Of a stretch of 18,451 nucleotides of DNA, positions 1 to 5,824 are shown in pieces. The translations under genes were made by a program, and so were the position numbers. The number at the start of each line of letters is the position of its first letter. Position 1 is the first letter of the stretch. Location of the stretch: contig DHJF01000006.1 in the NCBI GenBank assembly GCA_002404195.1, positions 729-19,179 of the forward strand. The letters are read 5' to 3'. This DNA comes from Candidatus Saccharibacteria bacterium UBA4727 (GTDB lineage: Bacteria > Patescibacteriota > Saccharimonadia > Saccharimonadales > Saccharimonadaceae). Under the pieces are notes generated by a model that was given only the letters and a program-made list of their open reading frames with translations, searched no databases and was not told the DNA's origin.

Positions 1-103
1 GAAAAACGCACAAGAAATGGCTAACGAAGAAGCGGCGAGTAAGGGAAGTGTTGCTGCGCCAATCGACCCGCAAGACTTCTTGATGTGTGAGAGCTGCCAG
101 TAG
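1..103 (+). CDS. nrdA: Ribonucleoside-diphosphate reductase alpha subunit, C-terminal end (partial)
   Basis: Only the last 33 residues and the TAG stop (101-103) are in the window; the reading frame is open to the left edge from base 2. The tail ends in MCESCQ. A C-terminal cysteine pair is the mobile redox shuttle that class I ribonucleotide reductase large subunits use to pass electrons from thioredoxin or glutaredoxin to the active site. The gene lies directly upstream of nrdB and its stop overlaps the next start (TAGTG), so these genes form one operon. The identification rests on the cysteine tail and on nrdB; the catalytic domain is not visible. Confidence 0.8.
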   Translation, partial: KNAQEMANEEAASKGSVAAPIDPQDFLMCESCQ

Positions 104-354
104 TGCGCGAGGTTTTAGCAACCACATCGCCAGAGCCGTACCAACAGTTACTTTTTCCGCAAGAGTTTAGAGAGGGTGGCGTGTCGCAGGAAACGCTCCA
201 AGAACATATTAGGCTGGCTGGCTGGACGATCGATGCGCTAGAACGAGCAATTGAAGAGGTGTCCGATGCACGTGAAACGGAGACACGGAACGACCGCAAT
301 GCAATTGGTGGTACGCGACTAGTCTTAGAAAAGCAACTTGGCAATAAACAATAA
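103..354 (+). CDS. Small hypothetical protein between nrdA and nrdB
   Basis: An 83-residue acidic, probably helical protein of no family I recognise. It starts with GTG at 103, whose G is the last base of the nrdA stop (TAGTG), an arrangement typical of translational reinitiation. Its TAA (352-354) runs into the nrdB ribosome binding site. There are no cysteine pairs, membrane segments or signal peptide. The middle (about residues 24-60) is rich in Glu, Ala, Arg and Ile with helix-like spacing. Position suggests a reductase accessory or regulatory protein, but this is inference from context only. The upstream Shine-Dalgarno is weak, which fits coupling to nrdA translation. Confidence 0.6.
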   Translation: MREVLATTSPEPYQQLLFPQEFREGGVSQETLQEHIRLAGWTIDALERAIEEVSDARETETRNDRNAIGGTRLVLEKQLGNKQ

Positions 355-367
355 AGGAGCAAATGAC

Positions 368-1372
368 ATGGCAGGAATCTTAGGAACGGGTATTCAGGAC
401 GGGCTATTGCTCAAACCGATTCATTACCAATGGGCGATGGATCTGTATGACCAAGCTGTAGCAAACACGTGGTTTCCAAACGAAATTCAGCTCGGACAGG
501 ATTTGTCTGACTGGAAAAAAATGAGCGACGAAGAGCGTCACGCCTTGACTTTTTTGATGAGCTACTTTAATCCAAACGAACTGTTGGTGAATAAAGCCCT
601 GGCTTTTGGCGTGTATCCATATGTGAACGCGGCCGAATGCCACCTATATCTTGCTAAACAAATGTGGGAAGAAGCTAACCACTGTATGTCGTTTGAGTAC
701 GTGCTTGAGACGTTTCCGATTGACCGCGAAAAAGCCTACGCGGCGCACATCGATACTCCTTCGATGGCTCGCAAAGAAGCCTTTGAAACCAAATATATCA
801 AGCGCATGACCGAAGAAACGCTCGATATTACCACGACCGAAGGTAAGAAAGATTTTGTGCGCAATATGGTGGCCTACAACATTATTCTTGAAGGCATCTG
901 GTTCTACAGCGGCTTCATGGTAGCCCTGAGTTTCCGTCAGCGCAACTTGCTGCGTAATTTCGGCAGCCTGATTGACTGGGTGGTGCGCGACGAAAGCCTG
1001 CACCTTAAGTTCGGTATCAACCTTATTTTGACCGTTCTGGAAGAGAACGAAGATTTGCAGACCGAAGAATTTGCGGCCGAAATCAAGCAAATGATTCTCG
1101 ACGGCGTGGAGATGGAAGAAGCGTACAATCACGACTTGTTACCAAATGGTATCTTGGGCCTGAACGCTGATTACATCAACCAGTATGTCGAATACTTGGC
1201 TGACCGCCGCCTGGAAGAACTTGGCTTTGACGTCCACTTTAAAACGCAGAACCCCGCCAAGTGGATGGCCGCCGCCAACGATACGCTCGAACTGGTGAAT
1301 TTCTTTGAAGCGACAAATACCAGCTACGAAGTAAATTCCGAGCGCAATAGCAGTAAAACCAACGAAAAATAA
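368..1372 (+). CDS. nrdB: Ribonucleotide reductase beta subunit, predicted class Ic (metal-only cofactor)
   Basis: A 334-residue small subunit that houses the dinuclear metal site and passes an oxidising equivalent to NrdA for deoxyribonucleotide synthesis. The ATG at 368 was chosen because AAAGGAG (353-359) lies 8 bases upstream. Predicted metal ligands are E71, E102, H105, E175, E209 and H212. Two features point to class Ic, as in Chlamydia trachomatis: the first ligand is Glu instead of Asp, and F109 occupies the position of the radical tyrosine. Ligand spacings (31, 7, 66, 34) match my recollection of the Chlamydia protein. W35 and Y320 match its electron-relay residues, while W204 replaces its Tyr222. 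The C-terminal tail should dock to NrdA. The gene ends the operon, followed by a strong terminator. Confidence 0.95.
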   Translation: MAGILGTGIQDGLLLKPIHYQWAMDLYDQAVANTWFPNEIQLGQDLSDWKKMSDEERHALTFLMSYFNPNELLVNKALAFGVYPYVNAAECHLYLAKQMWEEANHCMSFEYVLETFPIDREKAYAAHIDTPSMARKEAFETKYIKRMTEETLDITTTEGKKDFVRNMVAYNIILEGIWFYSGFMVALSFRQRNLLRNFGSLIDWVVRDESLHLKFGINLILTVLEENEDLQTEEFAAEIKQMILDGVEMEEAYNHDLLPNGILGLNADYINQYVEYLADRRLEELGFDVHFKTQNPAKWMAAANDTLELVNFFEATNTSYEVNSERNSSKTNEK

Positions 1373-1386
1373 ATAATTTATTCAGC

Positions 1387-1420
1387 AAAAACAGGCACAG
1401 CGTGACTGTGCCTGTTTTTT
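1387..1420 (+). terminator. Rho-independent terminator after nrdB
   Basis: ACAGGCACAG (1391-1400) pairs perfectly with CTGTGCCTGT (1406-1415) around a 5-base loop. An A run precedes it and TTTTTT follows. It closes the nrd operon just ahead of the next gene's ribosome binding site. Confidence 0.92.
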
Positions 1421-1439
1421 GTTCCAAAGGAGAAATGAA

Positions 1440-1943
1440 ATGCACGAAATTATTGGCGATTACGACAGTGTTGTAGCGAATATCAACCGCGGGCTGACTG
1501 CTGCTGGGATTGCGATGGGCGAATTGGCACTACTGGACCATCTTTGTTATCGTACCGAATCGCTGGAGCGTTACCATGAAATTGTTGAACAGTTTAGTAC
1601 GCTTGGTAAAAACATTGGCGAGCACGAAGTGCAGGGCAGGCCAATTGTCGTGGTCGCGCTCGACGAGCCGATACAAAGTGGCGGTTGGACGATTCCGTTT
1701 TTAGAAATCGCTGCACCAAAAGCCGGTTCGCCATACCCAGAGGGATTGGAGCACGCCGAATTCGTCACGATTAAACTGCTCGATGATTTTGCTGCTCAGC
1801 ACGCCGAGCTTAACTTTATTCGTGACGCCATGGACCGCACTATTAACCCCGAATTAAAATACCGCGAAGATGGCATTTCGGTGAAGTTTCATCAGTTAAG
1901 TATTGGCTCGGTGGTGAAAATTGAAGAGAAGCTTGCAGTATAA
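1440..1943 (+). CDS. YecM-like VOC-fold protein, putative metal binding
   Basis: A 167-residue protein resembling E. coli YecM, a vicinal-oxygen-chelate fold protein of unknown function. Matching signatures are LDHLCYR (residues 32-38), QGRPI (65-69), EGLEHAEF (101-108) and KFHQLSI (149-155). The conserved H34, H105 and H151 could bind metal, as in other members of this fold. It is a little shorter than E. coli YecM. The ATG at 1440 is preferred because AAAGGAG (1426-1432) stands 7 bases upstream. It lies just after the nrd terminator and converges on a small membrane-protein gene, with 16 bp between the stops. Substrate and role are unknown. Confidence 0.8.
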   Translation: MHEIIGDYDSVVANINRGLTAAGIAMGELALLDHLCYRTESLERYHEIVEQFSTLGKNIGEHEVQGRPIVVVALDEPIQSGGWTIPFLEIAAPKAGSPYPEGLEHAEFVTIKLLDDFAAQHAELNFIRDAMDRTINPELKYREDGISVKFHQLSIGSVVKIEEKLAV

Positions 1944-1959
1944 TTACCCCCCAGAATTA

Positions 1960-2112
1960 CTAAACTGATTTGGCGCGGTTCTTGGTGACGAGTTTGTAGG
2001 CTAATACGATAACAGCTACGATGAGTAATAAGTGAATGAGCGCTCCCCCGATGTGAGCAAGTAGACCGATAAGCCACAGTACAACTAGTATTGAAATGAT
2101 AGTCCAGATCAT
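1960..2112 (-). CDS. Small lmo0937-type membrane protein
   Basis: A 50-residue protein beginning MIWTIISILVVLWLIG, with two hydrophobic stretches (about residues 3-18 and 24-39) around an HIGG turn (20-23) and a basic tail (KLVTKNRAK). The pattern of MxWTII, LWxxG, HIGG and IHLLLxxAVIVL is that of the tiny lmo0937/DUF5670 membrane proteins, often linked to stress or envelope contexts but without a known mechanism. A strong AAGGAGG (2117-2123) sits 4 bases before the ATG. It converges with the YecM-like gene. Confidence 0.85.
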   Translation of the reverse strand: MIWTIISILVVLWLIGLLAHIGGALIHLLLIVAVIVLAYKLVTKNRAKSV

Positions 2113-2302
2113 AAAACCTCCTTATGTTATGCCAATAACTATACACCAATACGACTATATGAAATGTAATCTAAATCACAAATCGACTCTAAAGTTGATT
2201 TCCACTCTTGCGACTAATGATCTATCAACACATAGCTACTTGATATCCATAGATCACTAGTATTTCTGGTGATATACCACTAGTAGGGCATATAATAAAG
2301 TA
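2113..2302. promoter_or_regulatory. Operator-like repeats and -10 box upstream of the phosphatidyltransferase gene
   Basis: This AT-rich spacer carries an 8-bp inverted repeat (TGATCTAT 2218-2225, ATAGATCA 2249-2256) and a direct repeat CACTAGTA (2255-2262 and 2278-2285) with a 23-bp period, about two helical turns. TATAAT at 2291-2296 ends 6 bases before the ATG at 2303, so the transcript probably starts at the start codon. No good -35 box is visible, so activation by a protein bound at the repeats is plausible. No Shine-Dalgarno precedes the gene. Confidence 0.6.
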
Positions 2303-2917
2303 ATGAATCTTCACCGCGTATCTGTAAAATCGGACTGGGAAAATGTAGCGTCTACTGAGCGCAATTTGTTTCAAAAAGTAGCTGCAGTAACGAGGGGTAT
2401 CGTATCGCCCGCCAATATCCTCACTGTTGTGGGCTTGGGTATGGTTATCTTTGGCCTAGGCTTGGTTTTGCATCAGCAGTTCTGGTCCGGGCTGATACTG
2501 CTGGTGATCGGGCGTCTGCTCGATATTGCGGATGGACTGGTGGCGGACGCAACACAGACGAAATCCTCTTTGGGTGAGCTATTTGATGCCACGGCAGATA
2601 AAATAGGGACGCTGCTGACGATTGTCGTCTTGATAGTCGCAGGCGTTACCTATTGGTGGGTAATTGCGGCACTTATTCTACCGCAGGTTATCATTCCGCT
2701 GGTGATTCTATATAAAAAGTACAAAGGCATCAAAGTTCATCCAACGCGGCGAGGTAAATTAAGTATGGCCGCGACGTGGGCCGGTATTCCAGGGTTACTC
2801 TTATCTAAAGCGCTTCACGACCCGATTGTCTTGGTGTTTGCGGTTTATGGCGTTATCGCCGTTTCGCTCGCACTAGGTCTTTATGCTCTCTGGCAATATG
2901 CGACCGGTCGAGATTAG
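2303..2917 (+). CDS. CDP-alcohol phosphatidyltransferase family protein
   Basis: A 204-residue integral membrane enzyme expected to transfer a phosphatidyl group from CDP-diacylglycerol to an alcohol, making a phospholipid head group. The family signature is present at residues 74-99: D74, D77-G78, A81, G91, D95 and D99, the aspartates that bind metal and CDP. The usual AR pair reads A81-D82, so the arginine is missing. Hydrophobic segments lie at about 38-70, 101-137 and 155-200. The acceptor alcohol cannot be told (glycerol phosphate and inositol phosphate are both possible). Its stop overlaps that of the convergent CarS gene by 4 bp. It appears to be leaderless. Confidence 0.88.
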   Translation: MNLHRVSVKSDWENVASTERNLFQKVAAVTRGIVSPANILTVVGLGMVIFGLGLVLHQQFWSGLILLVIGRLLDIADGLVADATQTKSSLGELFDATADKIGTLLTIVVLIVAGVTYWWVIAALILPQVIIPLVILYKKYKGIKVHPTRRGKLSMAATWAGIPGLLLSKALHDPIVLVFAVYGVIAVSLALGLYALWQYATGRD

Positions 2918-3471
2918 ATCGGGTCTTTTTTGAGTCCAAGCTTGTATCCAACAAAACTTGCGAGCAAGTGTCCTAAAAACCAAACGATGAAGATCCAGAC
3001 GTATTCAAATGGCGGCAATATCACAAAAAAGAGTGAGACGGCCACACTTCCCACGATATAATCGAGTTGATCGAATGGTATCCATGCACCACCGGATTTG
3101 ATGTTTTGTTGCCGCTTTAAAAAACTCTCAACTGCATCGCCGCCAAGGGCGCCAATGGCAAAAAGCGACCCCAGTAGAAGAACGGGCAGGGCGGCGTAGT
3201 CGACGCTACCGGAAAGATAGTGAGCCCACGCAAACTGCGCAAAAAGCAGTTGCTGAATCCACAAAATGAACGTCGCGGTGATGATGCCGGCGATAATACC
3301 GCGCCAGGTTTTATGCGGCCCCAATAGAGGGTGGCCGCGCCAGGTTTTACCAGCGTCAATCGGAGCATTAAATTTTTTAAGGCCCGGAAGGGAGGCAGCA
3401 AAGATAGGCGCGGCATTCGAAACAGCGGCCGGCAACAAGAACCAAAGGGCGAATAAGATATTTTGTAACAT
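2914..3471 (-). CDS. carS: CarS-type CTP:lipid cytidylyltransferase (CDP-archaeol synthase family)
   Basis: A 185-residue multi-pass membrane protein of the CDP-archaeol synthase family (PF01864), related to CdsA. Members activate a phosphatidate-type lipid with CTP to give the CDP-lipid used by CDP-alcohol phosphatidyltransferases. Motifs seen are LGPHKTWRG (50-58), GDAVESFLKR (111-120) and WIPFDQLDY (130-138). Hydrophobic segments lie at about 4-28, 57-80, 93-110, 139-153 and 157-176. The family is best known from archaea, but bacterial members occur, especially in CPR genomes. In a bacterium the substrate is probably an ester-linked phosphatidate; that is inference. It faces the phosphatidyltransferase gene and diverges from a lipid kinase gene, a coherent lipid set. 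Confidence 0.85.
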   Translation of the reverse strand: MLQNILFALWFLLPAAVSNAAPIFAASLPGLKKFNAPIDAGKTWRGHPLLGPHKTWRGIIAGIITATFILWIQQLLFAQFAWAHYLSGSVDYAALPVLLLGSLFAIGALGGDAVESFLKRQQNIKSGGAWIPFDQLDYIVGSVAVSLFFVILPPFEYVWIFIVWFLGHLLASFVGYKLGLKKDPI

Positions 3472-3491
3472 GCCTCAAGTATAATTGATGT
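3472..3491. promoter_or_regulatory. Bidirectional promoter with overlapping -10 boxes
   Basis: Only 20 bases separate the start codons of carS (minus) and the lipid kinase gene (plus). Plus-strand TATAAT (3480-3485) and minus-strand TATACT (3483-3478) overlap by four bases in a nearly symmetric AGTATAAT element. Each ends exactly 6 bases before its ATG, so both transcripts should start at the start codon. The -35 regions must lie inside the opposite coding sequence and are weak. No Shine-Dalgarno is present on either side. Confidence 0.75.
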
Positions 3492-4376
3492 ATGAGTTAC
3501 ACTACAATCGCAATCATCTATAACCCGAATAGTACGGGGCCGGGCGAGCGGTTGGCAAAAGAGCTTGAAGCGAAGCTACGGACGCGTATGCCGGGTCAGA
3601 AAGTAGAGCTGATTGCGACCGACCACGCCGGGCATGGCAGCGAACTTGCGTATTCTATTGCAATGGCCTCAAAGAACCCGCTGATTATTTCTTCAAGTGG
3701 TGACGGCGGCTACCATGACATTATTAACGGTGCGATGCGTGCCCAAAAAGAAGGCGCGCACCCGACGACAGGACTGCTGCCAGCCGGCAACGCCAACGAC
3801 CATTACCGCAACCTACATGCGGGGGATCTGCTGGAGAGAATTGAAGGCCAGAACTCCACAAAGATCGACCTACTTACGATTGTCGGCACGTCTCGCGGCG
3901 AGCGCGTCGAGAGGTACGCCCATTCGTATATCGGCTTTGGGCTGACCCCGTTTATAGGCAAGGAGCTTAACAAAACGAAGCTCAACATTATTCGTGAATC
4001 GTGGCTGGTGGTACGTGCGCTGTTTGTTGTGAAGTCTATCAAATTAAAGATTGATAATACAATTCAGCGCTATGAAAGCATTATTTTCAGCAACATCGAC
4101 ACCATGTCAAAGTACCTTGCTATATCGCAGCCGTCGAGCGTGACTGATGGCAAATGCGAAGTGACGATATTTAAGCGCCGCACTAGATTCGAGTTAATTA
4201 TGACGCTTCTTCGGGCTTCGGTGCGAGGAGTAGAGGAAGATCATAGCGTGAGTGAATTCATTCTGCAGACAGTGAACAAAACGCTGGTACAGACCGACGG
4301 AGAAATCATTACGCTCGATGCCCATTCCGATGTTGACATAAAGGTTGAGTCGCGCCCCCTCGACTGCATCGTGTAG
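3492..4376 (+). CDS. Diacylglycerol/lipid kinase family protein (YegS/LCB5-like)
   Basis: A 294-residue protein of the diacylglycerol kinase catalytic family (PF00781), which phosphorylates diacylglycerol, sphingoid or related lipids with ATP. The N-terminal nucleotide fold begins IAIIYNPNSTG (6-16). The GDG motif is G70-D71-G72, followed by DIING (76-80), and the PAGNANDHYR segment (97-106) matches the family's GTxND motif. The C-terminal part forms the beta-rich lipid-binding half. Length is normal for YegS/DgkB. Phosphatidate made here would feed the neighbouring CarS enzyme, consistent with lipid salvage or turnover. Predicted leaderless, with TATAAT 6 bases before the ATG. The exact lipid is not determinable. 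Confidence 0.88.
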   Translation: MSYTTIAIIYNPNSTGPGERLAKELEAKLRTRMPGQKVELIATDHAGHGSELAYSIAMASKNPLIISSSGDGGYHDIINGAMRAQKEGAHPTTGLLPAGNANDHYRNLHAGDLLERIEGQNSTKIDLLTIVGTSRGERVERYAHSYIGFGLTPFIGKELNKTKLNIIRESWLVVRALFVVKSIKLKIDNTIQRYESIIFSNIDTMSKYLAISQPSSVTDGKCEVTIFKRRTRFELIMTLLRASVRGVEEDHSVSEFILQTVNKTLVQTDGEIITLDAHSDVDIKVESRPLDCIV

Positions 4377-4462
4377 GTAGTATCGTGCAGCGTAACAGTG
4401 TGCGTGTTTCGCGAACGTAATTAAATACTATATTTTGTATAGCATCTAGTTTTATAAGGGTG

Positions 4463-4468
4463 TATACT
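4463..4468 (+). promoter_or_regulatory. -10 box of zwf (near-leaderless)
   Basis: TATACT ends 9 bases before the zwf ATG (4478), giving a predicted leader of 0-3 nt. No Shine-Dalgarno is present and no clear -35 is seen. The 101-bp gap upstream (4377-4477) shows no terminator that I trust. Confidence 0.6.
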
Positions 4469-4477
4469 GTAATAAGT

Positions 4478-5761
4478 ATGAAAACAAAACTTCTTATTTT
4501 TGGTATTACAGGTGATTTAAGTACGCGCAAGTTGTTGCCGGCGTTGCAGCAGATTGTAAAAACAGGCAACTTTGATGATTTATCGATTATTGGCGTGTCG
4601 CGACGCGACGTGAATGTCAGTGAACTATTACGCTCGTCGCTCGGTAACGATGAACTGGCTGACAAAGTATCTATTTTTACGATGGATTTGGCCAACGAGC
4701 TCGATTACGAAAAGCTACGTGACTACGTGGCTCTGGCTGACGACGAACAACTACTGGCGTATCTTTCCGTGCCACCGCAAGCTTCGGCGCAAATTGTCGA
4801 CTATATGGGCGAGGCCGGCTTGAATACGCCAAACGTAAAAATTTTGTTCGAAAAGCCATTTGGCATGGATCTAGAATCGGCCAAAGAAGTGACTGCCCGC
4901 ACCGCGCGCTATTACCACGAAGACCAACTCTACCGGATCGACCACTTTTTGGCCAAAGAAATGGCTCAGAATATTGCGACCTTCCGGGCACGTAACGCAA
5001 TGTTTGGTCACCTTTGGAACAATAGTGCCATCCAAATGATAGAGGTGGTGGCGGCTGAAAAGATCGGTATCGAAGGCCGAGCACAATTTTATGAACAAAC
5101 CGGCGCACTGCGCGATCTCGTGCAGGGGCACCTGATGCAATTATTGGCACTGACGATTATGGACATTCCCGATGATCTTGATTGGAACAAGCTACCCGCA
5201 CAGCGCATGGCGGCTTTGGCCGAGCTTGAGCCAGCCAACCCCAACCTAGCGATTCGTGCGCAGTACGACGGCTATAAGGCAGAAGTGGACAATCCGAATA
5301 GCCAAACTGAAACCTTTGTTTCGCTGCAACTAGTGTCACACGCCAAGCATTGGGAGGGTGTGCCGATGGTCCTGACGACAGGTAAAGCCTTGAATGAGAA
5401 AACCACCGAAGTGCGCATTCATTTCCGGCAATTCCACGAGTCACAGAGTAACTGCCTGATTTTCCGCATCCAGCCGAACGAAGGCGTTGAAATTGAACTG
5501 TTTACCAAACAGCCAGGCTACGACCGTCAGCTTGCGCCACACCTCCTCAACTTCACCTATCCGGCCGACACAGTATTGCCCGACGCCTATGAACAAGTGA
5601 TTGTCGACGCCATCAATTCGCACAAGAGCCTCTTTACCGGCAGCGATGAAGTCCTTCGTAGTTGGGAGCTGCTGAAGCCCGTGCAAGATGCCTGGACGGC
5701 GGATACTCAGCCGTTGCCAACCTATGCACAAGGCAGCAATGTCCACGACGTAATAGCGTAG
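4478..5761 (+). CDS. zwf: Glucose-6-phosphate 1-dehydrogenase
   Basis: A 427-residue enzyme that oxidises glucose 6-phosphate to 6-phosphogluconolactone, the first step of the oxidative pentose phosphate pathway. The N-terminal dinucleotide fold reads FGITGDLSTRKLLP (8-21). S41-R42-R43 after the second strand is compatible with NADP binding. EKPFG (125-129) and the active-site motif YRIDHFLAKE (152-161) are present, including D155, H156 and K160. The ATG at 4478 puts the dinucleotide motif at the usual distance from the start. The protein is about 60 residues shorter than typical bacterial enzymes (about 490), so some peripheral segments are trimmed. The next two pathway enzymes are encoded at 9978-11557. 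Confidence 0.95.
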   Translation: MKTKLLIFGITGDLSTRKLLPALQQIVKTGNFDDLSIIGVSRRDVNVSELLRSSLGNDELADKVSIFTMDLANELDYEKLRDYVALADDEQLLAYLSVPPQASAQIVDYMGEAGLNTPNVKILFEKPFGMDLESAKEVTARTARYYHEDQLYRIDHFLAKEMAQNIATFRARNAMFGHLWNNSAIQMIEVVAAEKIGIEGRAQFYEQTGALRDLVQGHLMQLLALTIMDIPDDLDWNKLPAQRMAALAELEPANPNLAIRAQYDGYKAEVDNPNSQTETFVSLQLVSHAKHWEGVPMVLTTGKALNEKTTEVRIHFRQFHESQSNCLIFRIQPNEGVEIELFTKQPGYDRQLAPHLLNFTYPADTVLPDAYEQVIVDAINSHKSLFTGSDEVLRSWELLKPVQDAWTADTQPLPTYAQGSNVHDVIA

Positions 5762-5807
5762 AAAAAACAACACACCACACTATATGTAGTGTTTACGGTG
5801 CGAAGAG

Positions 5808-5821
5808 TGGTACAATATAAT
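5808..5821 (+). promoter_or_regulatory. Extended -10 promoter of pyrG
   Basis: TGGTACAAT (5808-5816) is an extended -10 whose expected start point is at or within about 2 bases of the ATG at 5825. An overlapping TATAAT (5816-5821) with TTTACG (5792-5797) 18 bp upstream would instead start inside the gene and favour the ATG at 5843. No Shine-Dalgarno is seen before either ATG. Confidence 0.6.
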
Positions 5822-5824
5822 CCC

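Noticed and set aside
644..1132. Minus-strand open frame inside nrdB
   Set aside because: Mirror of a conserved coding sequence, with no ribosome binding site or recognisable domain.
4677..5150. Minus-strand open frame inside zwf
   Set aside because: Antisense to a catalytic region with strong motifs; composition is that of a shadow frame.
5778..5793. Small inverted repeat (ACACTA/TAGTGT) after zwf as terminator
   Set aside because: Six AT-rich pairs and only TTTA after it; too weak to call.
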